NCBI GenBank assembly: GCA_021292165.1
Contig: CM037878.1
Coordinates: 8,610,857-8,674,856 of the forward strand
DNA length: 64,000 nt
Source of the DNA: Shinisaurus crocodilurus
Taxonomy: Eukaryota > Chordata > Lepidosauria > Squamata > Shinisauridae
Direction: 5' to 3'
In this document: piece by piece, positions 1 to 11,900 of the stretch
How positions within the stretch are numbered: the stretch's first letter is position 1
Layout of the letters: the number at the start of each line of letters is the position of its first letter
The notes under the pieces: model-generated
Databases searched by the model: none
Told to the model about the DNA's origin: nothing
What the model saw: the letters and a program-made list of their open reading frames with translations, nothing else
Translations under genes and position numbers: made by a program

Positions 1-904
1 TGTACTGTTAATGAAAAAGTAATTGTGTTGCTATGTGGGGACAATCTTATGAGTTGAGAATTGCTGTGAATTTAGTGAAATATCACTTGCTTTCTGCTGG
101 AGCATACAAAATTGGAAGCCTATTAAAAATAGCCTTTTCCATATAAGGACCACTGTTCATGCTTGCCTGCTGCTGTGATAGCAGTCAGAATAACTATACG
201 GCTTCTTAGAGTCCCTCATTTTGCTTATTTTAACAAGCAGTGACCTGTTATTTGTTATTTCCAGGGTTCATTTGGGAAGCTTGCCTGTTCTAATTTGTGA
301 TATTGATATAGGCCGTCTGGCATGTTACTCTAAAGGCCCATTACAGTTTTAAACTACCTATGTTTGGCTTCAGATTGTTGTTGTGTGACTTGGGTACAGT
401 TCTGAAAAATACGTAGTCATTACTAACACTGCTTAGTCAGACTTTCAGTGTATAATCCTTGAGGTTTCCGTTAGTAAGCAAGGATATGAGACCGCAAAAA
501 AATCTGTTACAAAGATGGCTAAAAACAAGTAAAGACATTACAACACTGTTATATTTTCTCTGTGGTGCATTGCCACAAAATTATTTTCCTTGGAATTTTA
601 TTGTACTGACTGAGTTAAAGTTGCACTCCTAAGCACCCTACCAGGATGTAAATCCCATTGAATTTACTGTAAAAATGCACTCATTGCATAATTCATAATG
701 CTTTTTGCATAGATTTGGTTTACTATGACTAGGCCATGACATCACAGGAGGCCCTGTACAGGTGTATGTGGAGTGAAGGAGACAGGAGCAGGCAAAGAGC
801 ATCAGGGCCTGCTCTAGTTGCCCTCCCCCCCCCACCGCCCCCAGGGTTAACTGACATCAACTGTCCTATGGGAAGGAACATCAGAAGCTGGCTTCTGCTC
901 AAGT

Positions 905-1040
905 GGAGCTGGATGTGTTGTTCAGTTTTGTTTATTGGCCGTGCGGCTCTAGCATCGATTGTATTTTATAAATATTGTAAGCTGCTTTGAGGACTCTAGT
1001 CGAAAAGTGGGATATAAATCTGCTAAATAAATAAATAAAG
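905..1040 (+). mobile_element. LINE 3' tail (L2/CR1-like)
   Basis: Ends with the 'gtaagctgctttgagg ... gggatataaat ... aaataaataaataaa' signature shared by L2-like LINE tails and SINEs of squamates. Family assignment by resemblance only. Confidence 0.5.
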
Positions 1041-1109
1041 TCAGGGTGCATAGGCAGTGTTCAGTATTGTATCTTCAAACTTGTTGTTTACAAAAGCATC
1101 AGTCTATCA

Positions 1110-1324
1110 TTTATTTGTTACATTTATATCCCACATTTCTTCCAAGGAGCCCAAGGCATGATCCTCCTCCTCTCCATTTTATCCTTGCAACAACCCTGCA
1201 AGGTAGGTTAGGCCGAGAGTCAGTGACTGGCCCAAAGCCACCCAGTGAGCTTCATGGCCAAGTGGGGACTAGAACCCAGATCTCTCAAGTCCAGTCCAGC
1301 ACTCTAACCACTACCCCACACTAG
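1110..1324 (-). mobile_element. tRNA-derived SINE (Sauria type)
   Basis: On the minus strand it begins with a tRNA-like head (gtagtggttagagtgctgga), continues through 'aacctaccttgcagggttg' and ends in a 'gatataaatgtaacaaataaat' tail. The same SINE recurs at 13568, 19256, 37449, 39424 and 59195. Confidence 0.75.
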
Positions 1325-1612
1325 TGTATACCCATGGTACTATACATTTAAAAGGGTGACAGACCCCTGCATCAGTCTAAATTTTGACAGTGAGGAAAAC
1401 TATATCCCTCTGAGTGCTTCTATACTTTTGCTAGGTCATAGCAGCTGCTGGGCCCTACCTCAAATTGTGCTTTATTTTGTGGGGTTTGGGGTTTTTTTTT
1501 AACTCTTAAAATTATTTTCACCTGTAACTTGGTGAAGTACTCTACCACTGAGCCATAGCCAGTATATTATTTTATTCATTTATTTATTACATTTCTATAC
1601 CACCCAGTAGCC

Positions 1613-1782
1613 ATGCAGTAGACTTTGCATACAGAAAGTCCCAGGCTCAATCCCCAGTATCTCCAGGTAGGTCTGGAAAGAATCCTGCCTGAAACTCTGG
1701 AGAGCTGCTTCCAGTCAGTGTTGACAGTATTGGGCTAGATGGACTGACTCAGTATAAGGCAGCTTCTTATGTTCCTGTGTAA
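1613..1782 (+). mobile_element. tRNA-derived SINE, second family
   Basis: Has a B-box-like 'caggctcaatccccag' and the ending 'gactcagtataaggcagctt'. It follows a LINE-tail fragment at 1565-1612. A related split copy lies at 59780-60310. Confidence 0.6.
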
Positions 1783-1952
1783 CTTATTTGGTTTTCCATG
1801 GGGTGATAGATTATTTCACAGTACTCTTTAATATTCAAAATTTGCCCTATTTATCCTTGCAGCAGTCAGGAGGTGATTTCCCCCGTTTCATAGATGGTAA
1901 ATTGGTGGTGGTGGTGAGAGTTTAACAAAGTCAGTCAGCAAGTCTGTGACAA

Positions 1953-2069
1953 TCAAGCCTGGTTGTTACTTGGATGGGAGACCCCTCCTCTAGTTTCCTG
2001 CATTGAGCAGGGGGTTGGACTTGATAGCCTTGTAGGCTCCTTCCAACTCTATGATCTATGAAATCATAT
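1953..2069 (+). mobile_element. 5S-like SINE with CR1 tail, partial
   Basis: Starts with a stretch like the 3' half of 5S rRNA (gcctggtt...acttggatgggagacc) and runs into a CR1 3' end (ggttggacttgatagcc ... ccaactctatgatctatga). The 5' half of the 5S-like head is missing. Confidence 0.65.
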
Positions 2070-3163
2070 TTCAGAAGTCACAGCCTGCAGCGCATTCAAC
2101 ATCTGAATAGAACTGGTGTTTGAACTTTTATTTCACATACAACTTCAGTTACTTTAAAGGAGAGGTAATTCCTTTAATCTCAGCAGCCAGGCTACTCAGT
2201 TCTTCAGACACTGGTCTGGGGCTAGAAGTATTTTCCTCCACAGGGACTTGCCGTTACATAGTGATGTAACATAAAAGTGTGGAATTTCTTCTCACATTAG
2301 TGAAAATAATTTTCTTTCACTTAAGAGTGAAGCTGTGGGGCAAATGATTTACCATAATTAGATTAAAATTTTGGAGAGTATCATATGATTACGTTGTTGG
2401 CTGGGTTCACCATATGGACCTACTAACTGGCCATTCTTCGGTTAGGTGAAATGGAGCCCTTTGACCTCTTTGATATATTTGTCCCAAAGAAAAAGTATGG
2501 ATCTGTCTTTCAGTGGAACTGTGGCTTTTGCTTCCATTTCTATTATAGCATTTTACTGTTGGCAGGCTTCCTTCTGAGCATACCATCTTATCATAATAGG
2601 GCATAATAGCAGCATCTTAATTCTGATGCTCTGTGTTTTTGAAATTGTTGGTGTGTCCATCTGCATGGTAGGAGTTCTTGCTGAGAGTTGCACTTCACAG
2701 AGCAGGATAACCATTTCAAATGCATGGACTAACGTATCATCTCTGTGAGCTGGTTGTTGACAATGTATATTAGAGTTAACAAGCAATAGATGAATGAGGA
2801 AAACACTTCCTCTGAACTTCCCAGTGACAGCCTTCAATTAGCCATCAGAGTAATATCAAAAAATGGATAGATGCAAGCTGGGAATGAAGAGAGTTCAGTG
2901 TTCCTTCTTAATGTAGCATTGTGGGCAGGAGAAATTGTATTGTTTCACAGGAGGAGTTAAATCTTGTGATTTTAAAATAAAGTTAGGTCAAAAAATATTT
3001 CTACCATGGTTAGCAAGGAGGAAGCCATGAGATCATCCTACCCTCCTGTTTCAGGAAATCCTTCAGGCATGGAACCAGGCAGTATTTATTACAAGATACT
3101 TTTTTTTAAATGCTTGCAACACAAAAGAGGAAAACATGAAGTCAGATCAGTGTTTCCCAGATT

Positions 3164-3245
3164 ATTATTATTTATTTATTTCATTTCATTTCTATACCGC
3201 CCCACAGCCGAAGCTCTCTGGGCGATTGACCCTGAGACTCACTAA
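3164..3245 (-). mobile_element. L2-like LINE 3' tail
   Basis: 'tttctataccgcccc' and 'gaagctctctgggcg' are the reverse complement of the tail shared with 41738, 58310 and 62495. Confidence 0.6.
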
Positions 3246-3943
3246 ATTCAGAGTGAGAAAACAGACATTTCTTCCCATTTCACTGGCCTGTCATATCATA
3301 TTCCCTGAGGTTAGGATCCAAATAAGAGCTGCTGTATAGCTTAGTCCAAGGGCTTGTGCTCAGTGGTGTTTTGTTTTGTTTTTTAGTTTTGAGAGCAGAC
3401 ACTTGCAACATATCTCAAATACCTTTTGTAGCTGCTTTATTTTTAAAAGGATTCCCATGCAACATAGGGGGCTACTGTTCAACAGAAAGGAGCTAAACAC
3501 ACTTTCAGGTACATTAACTTATTGAACAGCTCTGGGATACAGATGGGGCGACAAGTGATGAAACATCAGGCAGGTTTACTTTTTAGTACAATGTTATTAC
3601 TACCATTATTACTAATACTATCACTATTATTATGTCATCATTGTACATTGTGCTTTGCGCAGCTTCCTAATTAAAAATAGACAGGGCCCTGCCTGCACAG
3701 AGCGTACAATTTAGAATAGACAGTGGGTCAGACAGCATACGGTTGAGAGGGAGGACAAAAGGCAGCAAGGGATGGAGGAGAAATTGAGCACCGTCTGTCT
3801 AATGTTCGTACTTCACAATTTCCCCCATAAAATTAGGATGCTTTTGTAGAAACATGAAGAACAAAACAATCTAGTGGGCTGTTTTTTCATAGTATTGTAT
3901 TGTAAAGGTGACTGCATTAAACTTCAACCATGAAACATGGTAA

Positions 3944-4593
3944 TACCGTATATACTCGAGTATAAGCCAAGTTTTTCAGCACATTTTTTGTGCTGAAAAA
4001 TGCCCCCCATGGCTTATACTCGGGTCAGTGCCCCCCCCAGGACCCCCGCTGCCACCCCCAGACACCCCCCGCCGCCGCCCCCCTACCTGCACCCGCCGCC
4101 GCCGAAAATGCCCCGCCGCGGCGGAAAAAGGCCTGCCGCCGCCGAAGCCCCGCCTCCACCGAAGCCCCGCCGCCACCAAAGGACCCCTGCCGCCACCCCC
4201 AGATGCCCCCGCCACCCCCCCAGACGCCCCCGCCACCCCCCCAGACACCCTACCTGCACCCGCTGCCGCCGAAAATGCCCCGCTGCCGCGGAAAAAGGCC
4301 CACTGCCGCCGAAGCCCCACCGCCGCCAAAGCCCCCCCCCCGGGACCCCAGCCACCACCACCCGTCACCCCCCAGACACCCTACCTGCACCCGCCTCCGC
4401 CGAAAATGCCCCGCAGCCGCGGAAAAAGGCCCCCCAGGACCCCCGGTGCCACCCTAAGCTTTTTTGGGCCTTTTTAAACCCTAAATTTACTTAAATTTAC
4501 CCTAGGCTTATACTCGAGTCAATAAGTTTTCCCAGCTTTGGGGGGTAAAATTAGGTGCCTCGGCTTATATTCGGGTCGGCTTATACTCGAGTA
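3944..4593. mobile_element. Palindromic DNA element, GC-rich core
   Basis: Inverted ends: TACCGTATATACTCGAGTAT on the left and ttatactcgagta on the right, flanked by TA. A second inner 'ggcttatactcg' repeat occurs at both ends, with a hairpin at about 3973-4000. The core is CCG/CCCC-rich and carries three copies of a roughly 130-170-bp unit starting 'cctacctgcacccgc' (about 4083, 4251, 4380). All frames open as Pro/Arg-rich readings, which I take as compositional. Confidence 0.7.
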
Positions 4594-4984
4594 TTCCCAA
4601 TTCCCCCCCCCCCCAAAGAAAACCTTTTGTTAAATCATGGTGTGTATGCACATTTTGTTTAAACCAGGGTTTTAAAAAAAACACCAGTTATATTAAGTGT
4701 AACTTAAAAATAGTTGGTTTAAAATGATATCTGAATACAAACATATATTGGAGTCTGCACTCATATTTTCCTCCTTTTCTTTCTCTCTTACACTTAGCGT
4801 GCTTACATTGCCTTATGATGTAGACTTGTGGGGATGAGTAGTTCTGATTTCTAAACATCGGTCATAAACATTCCAAACCAGATATTTCAGCATCAGCATC
4901 ACTTTCATTTCAGAGCAGCTGTTCTCTCACCTTTATATAGAAAAATATATGGAGTGGAAAACTTGGCATTTTATCGATTTCATC

Positions 4985-5157
4985 GATTTCATAGATCATA
5001 GAGTTGGAAGGGGCTTACAAGGCCATCGAGTCCAACCCCCTGCTCAGTGCAGGAAACTAGAGGAGGGGTCTCCCATCCAAGTAATAACCAGGCCTGACCC
5101 TGCTTAGCTTTCCACACTCAGACAAGCTGAGCCAGCGTAAGCCACAGGCCTATATGT
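4985..5157 (-). mobile_element. 5S-like SINE with CR1 tail
   Basis: Read on the minus strand: a 5S-rRNA-like head (ggaaagctaagcagggtc, then gcctggtt...acttggatgggagacc) joined to a CR1-type 3' end (gggggttggactcgatgg ... aactctatgatctatg). The head keeps the 5S internal promoter region in part. Confidence 0.75.
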
Positions 5158-5817
5158 AGGAACATAGAAAGTGGCAGGGGTATGCTAAAGAACCTGCACA
5201 GGTGTCGCATCTAAACAAACATAATCCCAGATTCCTTTTCTAATGCTTTGGTAACTGTCAGACCCCTTTTTTCCTGCATGCTCTTGGGCTTGGAACAGTC
5301 TCCCCGACCTTCCTGAGGAGGTAGGGAATTCCCATTACTGTGTTCAGGTTGCTGAAGAGAGGTGCCTCCTGTCTTCCTGGTGTTTCTACCTTAAGTAGAA
5401 ACTTATATCCTCAGGGAACAATGTGGTCAGCTGCAAAAGGGGAGTGCGGAGAAGCATATCTGGAGCCTGCACATGTGTGAGTTGTTGCATTCCTTTTAGT
5501 CTCACGGTTCTCTCAAATTCCTCTTCCTGCAACCCTCCATCCCCAAATGCAAAATTCATTTGTAAATGTTTTTTAAACCGTATAGCTAAATCTGGATGTT
5601 CTGAGAAAAGGAGACTAGTTTGTTAGATCTTGAAGGAGTTTGGCAACTCAACAGTCTGACTCTGTATGGAGTGACTTTTTACTTTTACTATCCCTATTGG
5701 ATGCCATTTACAAAATACCTATTTGAGCCACACACATCCTATTTGTACTCCTTTCTGAAATGGAGTTATTCTCTTCCACTTCGTTTAGTATCTCACTGTT
5801 TGTTGCTTCTCTTTTAG

Positions 5818-5962
5818 ATTTATCACGGAACAGACTCTCGGAGCTGCCTGCAGAAGCTTGTCTCTTTGTTTCCCTTGAGAGCCTTAATTTGTACCAGAAT
5901 TGCATTCGCTATATTCCAGAAGCCATTCTGAACTTGCAGTCATTAACATTTCTGAATATCAG
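5818..5962 (+). CDS. LRCH3: LRCH3 exon: leucine-rich repeats
   Basis: The exon follows a pyrimidine-rich acceptor (cttctcttttag) and ends AG before gtaact. It starts with the last two bases of an Asp codon and ends two bases into a Ser codon that the next exon completes. It encodes LSRNRLSELPAEACLFVSLE and then a repeat with NLYQNCIRYIP and SLTFLNI. These are LxxLxLxxNxLxxLP repeats; the Asn and Leu scaffold positions are kept. In human LRCH3 this is the start of the second exon, just after the GC-rich first exon, which is not in this window. Confidence 0.95.
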
Positions 5963-8900
5963 GTAACTATGACACAATAATAGTAGCATCCTACATTTTG
6001 CAACTCTTGACTCATCAGGTTGGGGCGGGCTACACCAAGACTCCACAGTGATGCACTATAGGGGAAAGTGCTTGTGGAAAAGACAAGCAGTGCTTCACAT
6101 TTCTAGAATTCAGTGCTCATTTTCAGCAGTTAAACTCAAATAAAAACATTGGCTGTGATTCAAAGAGTCCTGCAAGCGTGCCAGGTCTCCCCAGATTTCC
6201 TGTTCTGACAGCAGCTGTTTGTATGGCATATGGGGCCTGTCTAGAGGATTTACTTTTCAGGCCATCTTTTTTGTGGGTGTGTGACATGAGACTGCAATTT
6301 CGGAGGGGAGTTATGGTGGGCAGGTGATGGATTCGAAGGATTTCCCTTTGGGTTCTTTGTAATATTGGTTTTGTATTAAAGACTTCTTAGCATGATATGC
6401 ACAATTGTGTTCTAGTGAAAACTGAACTCTCCACTGACTTGGTGGCAACGTACTATATTTTATTGACTGTATGCTCTCTAGTGCCCTGTATTATTTCAAG
6501 AAGTGCTTTAAGATGTTTGTAAAATTCAGCTAATAATAACAGTGTAAAAATAAGTAATAGAGTTTGCTTTGGCACTATCCTCTGGCCAGTTCAAGCTTCC
6601 TTTGTTTTTTTTTTACAGTGAGTTAAAAACAAAAAAGGATGTGAGTCAGAGGACAGCTTCCTATTGTTGTGCATTTCAAAATATTTCTTATGTGCTGCCA
6701 GTTGACACTAGGCAATCAACTGCTTGAAGAGAGAGGATTTTGCAGTGGAAAGTTTAGATTCCATTCATTAAAAAGAACAATTACAGTAATACCTTGGATT
6801 GCAAGCATAATTCATTCTGGAACTGTGCTTGTAATCCAAAACACTCTTATATCAAAGCGAGTCTCTGGCGGGCGTGATTTCGGCCCGCTCGAGACGAGCA
6901 GTTACATCCCTACGCTTGTATTGCAAGACGTCACTTGTTTATCAAGTCAAAATTTATTTAAAAAATTTGCTTGTCTTGCAAAACGCTCTCAGACCAAGTT
7001 CTTCTAGAGTGTCGGAGGCCAGAAAGCTTGGGTGAGCCCCGCCTTCGGGGCTGGGAAGGCAGACTTTGATCTGAGCTTCCCGGAGGAGGCGGGGCCTCCC
7101 CCAGGAAACCCCAGTTTCATTTCCTGCCTTGGAAAGGGAGGCAGACTTTCGCGCTACTCCAGGGCAAAGAAAGAAAGGAAAGATCTTCGAAGAAGCTGGG
7201 ACGGTAGGGAATGGTCCCAGATTGCAAGTTACTTGCAATCCAAGGTATTACAGTATTCTCTTTTGGCAGACTTGAGAATTTAGCTGTTCTCCTTTGGTGG
7301 AGGAAGGCAGTTTGGGGTGAGAAAGTCTTTTTATTTATTTATTTATTTATTTATTTACACTTATTAATCGCCCATCTTCCCATTAACTCCAAAGTCAGGG
7401 TAATTGACATCTCTAGGGCACAAATAGAGAGCTGCCAACACCACCAGGTATCCATTGGCACCAAAACACAGTGGTAATATGTGACAGCCATCTTAGCTTT
7501 GTTCCATGACATAGATCACTGGTTACATGACATGGTGTGGATAGCCCAGGGGATAGGGTAAGACTCAGTCAAAGCTCAAAGGGGGATAGTAATAGCAATT
7601 CAGAGGGCAAGATGCAACTTTTCCAGTAATGTTGCCAGTTGCCATGGTGACCCAGAAGGTCAGGTTGGGGGAAGGGAGATAGATGTTTTATAGCACCCCA
7701 CTTCCTCCAACAGGCTCAGTTCTCAGATCTGGTGGAGTTGGCGCTAGAATCCTCATGGTTCTTTCCGTTGCTCCTGAACTTGCTATCCCAGGACTATACC
7801 TGGCTTCAGTTCTCCATTTCAATCAAGACTGAGTAGCAAAGGCTTGTGAGCTTTGGGTAAGGACGGGGCATACTCCATATGTCTGGATATACAAAAACCT
7901 CATGGAGGGCCTTCATATGGTGGTGCTGTTGTAAAAAGACTCAGCCTTGGTCAGCAGTCATTATAGAAGTTCTTGCTTTCCTCCATTAAGGATTGGAACA
8001 GGGATTCTTCTCTGACAGCCTTAAGAGGCAGGTAGCTGTTCCTGAAGCAATCCTATGGCATTGCTGGTTTCAGTTGCAATCATTTCCTTCCATCCTCTGT
8101 TTTCAGGAAGGAAATGTCTAAGACCACCCTGAGGAAGTGTGTTGCGTTTTCATTGCATGTGAAAATCAGGCCCTCACAATTTCTGGGGGCATCACAGTAC
8201 TCTTTACTAGAGGGACTGCAACCTTGATAACTAGCTACAGTTATCCTCACTGTGGTAACCTCTCGTTTGGATTACTGCAATGCATTTATACATGGCGCTG
8301 CCTTTGAAAAAGGCCTGGAAACTTCAGCTGATCCAAAATAGGGCAGCAAGATTGTTAACGGGGACTGGCCAATATGATCATATTACACCAATGCTTTATG
8401 ATCTGCACTGGCTGCCAGTCCATTAATACCAATGCAAAGTGCGGGTATTAATCTAAAAAGCCCTAAACAGCATGGGGCCAGGCTACTTAAAGTACTGTCT
8501 CCTTCCATGTATACCTGCCTGGACCCTAAGATCATCCTCAGAGCCCTTTCTCTAGATGCTTCCTCCGAAAGGGGTGAAGCGGGAGGTACTTAAGGAGAGG
8601 GCCCTTTCAGTGGTGGCACCCCGGTTATAGAATGCCCTCCACAGAGAGGCTTGCCTAGAACCCACATTGTAGTCTTTTTGGTGCCGGGTGAAGACCCTTT
8701 TATGTTGTACTATGTAATTGTATTTTATGGTTTTAAGTTTGCTTTGTGAATCTTCTAGAGAGCTTCAGCTAATGGGCAATATAGAAATGTAATAAATAAA
8801 TGGCTCTAGTGCTGACCCTCGGTTTTGGCACTACAAATTGGACACCTCCTTTGCTTCTCTTTGAAGTTGCCTTTGGTTGTAGACAAGTGCTCCAACAAGG

Positions 8901-11900
8901 GGTTCAAAGTCTAGTTTCACCATCATGAATGGGTACCCACCCAGGATAGAGCACCTGCTCTTCAATATCCCATTGGAGGAGAAAGAAATATTGGACTGAG
9001 GGTTCAGTTTTTTCAATGGAAGGTGGCATCATTCCCCAGCCATCTTGTTCTAAAGTTCCTGCAGTCAGAGAAGAACAAACCTTCACAGCAGTGTTTCTTT
9101 TTCTAGCACTTGAAAAGAGAACTGTAATCACAAGCCTTCCAGTTGCATCCGCTCGGGATAATTACTTGTAAACATAAACCAGGGATAGCAGATTTCATCA
9201 TGTCACATTCGCTCAGTTATCATTTTCCCTTTCATGTTGATATAACTGAATTCTACAGTTTTCTGGGGCAAACCAGTATGTTGCAAACTTTATTGGTGGG
9301 TTTTACATTTCTTTTGAGCTCTTTATAGGGGTTTCTTATACTTAAAATTTTCTTCAGGTTCACTGTTGAGTGTGTTTATGTGATATTTAGGGTTAAGTTA
9401 AATTAATGCTGGATAGTCTAGTTGTAGTTGACTGCGCTTTCCCTTTTAGATGCTTACTCTCTAGGGTCTTCAGGCTGCCACCTTTCAGATACATAGATCC
9501 CTCCTTATGGAAGAGCACACACGAACGTGTACGCATGCATGCATGCAGACAGACATTAGATGGTAGGGATAAACTTGGTTAGTTTGTCGAAAGGGCTTCA
9601 TCTCAAAGAAGGAAGATGAGGCAAACATTAGCCAGTTCTTACTAGCTTGCATATACCGTAGTAATATCACACAAATGACTTTCCATGTTATAGAACCTTT
9701 TCCTTAAATTTTCTATAAGAAAAGAGGGTGTGTGTCTTTCAGCAGGCAAAGAATATGAAATCTAGACCCCTGAAACGTGGCATGCCTACTAAGGGGACCC
9801 TAGGGGTGGGACCCTCAAGGTTATTTGGCTTTTAAAACACATTGTTGTAATTAAATTAAATGTGTCCTGTGTGTTTGAAGCCTGCAGTATCATCCTCAGT
9901 CACTAGGTGGCAGACATCCCTAACCAGCACATAGCTTTGCAGACACAGTTTGAAGCCAGTGGGGAGCAAGAGACAGAGTCATGTGACTGCTCCCTCCGGG
10001 GAATGGGGTGAACAAACCCCTCCCTCAGGAGGCTATACAGGTGCTAAGCAAAAGGAAGAGGTCCCTCAAATGAAAACACAGCCAGCGCGAATCAGTGGAC
10101 CATACGGTAAATAGTATGTTATGCAAAAGCCAAAGGTGCATAAATATGGACACTAATTAATGATCAAATGATGAAGACCTTTACTTCAAGTAAATATATA
10201 GTGTATACACACCTGTTGTATTCAAGCACATGTATGATATGTGATATGCAAAACAATGCATTGGAAAATAGAGTCTCAGCTATATCTGTTTGACAATACT
10301 GACAAATGATGAAAAGTAATATATAGTGTGCTCACACCCATGTACTCAGGCACTTATGTAATATGCGATATGAGCAACAGTGCTATGTAAGATACAAAGA
10401 CTGGGTTTGCATGACATGACAGTCCATTGTGGGTGACAAGCCACGGTGGAGTGTGTCATGCAAACATGGACCGCTTCCCGCAGGGTGGCTTCTTTGAGGG
10501 CAACAAGCCACGCTGAAAACCCATGGCTTGTTTTTGGGGTTGTTGAACCTATGATGGGTTGTCATGTAATTCAAACCCAGGTGACCGACCCCATCGTGGG
10601 TTGCGGGAAGTGGCGAGCAAGCTGCTTGCCAAGAGCAGCAAAAACCCCTTGCCACTCTTGCTGAGTTCACCCAGGCCACCACCAGTGACGGCCGCTCCAC
10701 GGATGCCTGAGCGGCATGGTGGAGCGACGGTCAGTGGCTTAGTGTTCCCCACCGCCATCACTAGCCCTTTTTCGCTTGCTGTGCCTTTTTCCCCCTCCCC
10801 CCTTTTTTTCAGAGACCACCTTTCGCGATCTCTGAGTTGATAGCCAATGACAGCCCCTCCAAAGTGCCTGTGGCAGTGGCACATTGGAGGGGCTGTCCCT
10901 GGTTCGCCACCCTTTTTCTTTTATTTTTTAAGTGCAATATTTTTTCATTATTTTTTTTAATCTCGTGATCACATCGGGGCAAGGATTTCATTTTCATTAT
11001 CTGTTGTGGATGACAGCCAAATTTGTAGCTCCCATTTACCATGCTCTGTGTAACAAACAAAACATAACATAAAGGCAATAAAGTGATAAATTGCCTCAAC
11101 AACCTGAAGCAAACTGTTTTAAGAGTTACTTAGGTTATTCACTATTACCTGAGAGCAACTGTGCTGTTCCAGGGGAATGATAGTCCTAATTTTCCTGAAA
11201 TAGCCACACTGTTATGATTCACGACTAGTTACAAGCATAATGAAATCAGCTACCGTTGCAATTGCGTGGTATTTAAAGAGACAGGGTAAAGTTTTGTTGA
11301 TCACAATCACAGATAATTGGACCAATGTAATAAAATATCCCATTAAGAGGGGGGGGAAGGGGTCCAATTGATATTGAGGGACACTTGATAAGTTGATATC
11401 AAGTCCAAGATGATTATAACATGAATATTTACAGAAAGACAGCCAGGTCCAAATTATCATTCAAACCCATGGGAGACATGGATTTCAGTTTATGGATCCA
11501 AAATGCTTCCCTTTTAGCTAATACTTCAGTCAAAGAAATACATGTAAAAGGAATCCGTTGTATGTGTTCCACTGCAAAAAATCTGAGTGCATCTGGGAAA
11601 TGATGATATTGGAAAAAGTGTATAGCCAGGGGGGCTTAAGTTCTGTGTGCGAATCTTACAGTTGTGCTCCGTAATTGGTCTAGAAGTCTGTCCCACATAT
11701 AATTTGGGACAAGAACACCTAATTACATACAGAACGTAGTCTGAGTAGCAATTAGTAAATGATCTCAAGGAATGTTTTTTGTTGTCCACTGGATTGGAGA
11801 ACTCTTTAATTTCCAAGGTTTGTGGGCAAACATGCACAGTGTCAACCTTTATAATGTCCTATGGTATTCTGAGGCCAAGTTGCTCTGTGGACCAAGTCTG

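Larger units (their letters stand above)
1..5817 (+). other. LRCH3: LRCH3 intron upstream of first visible exon
   Basis: No exon of LRCH3 or another gene is visible. The stretch holds LINE tails (905-1040, 3164-3245), SINEs (1110-1324, 1613-1782), two 5S-like/CR1-tail SINE copies (1953-2069, 4985-5157) and a GC-rich palindromic element (3944-4593). About 3640-3760 resembles a common old interspersed repeat ('gggccctgcctgcacagagc'). I see nothing assignable in 1-900, 2070-3160 or 5160-5817. Confidence 0.8.

Noticed and set aside
3976..4494. Several overlapping 90-164-codon Pro/Arg/Gly-rich open readings on both strands
   Set aside because: All frames are open because the sequence is CCG-rich and repeated inside a transposon; there are no domains and no splice support.
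5050..5140. Possible 5S rRNA gene
   Set aside because: Only part of 5S is matched and it is fused to a CR1 tail, so it is a SINE.
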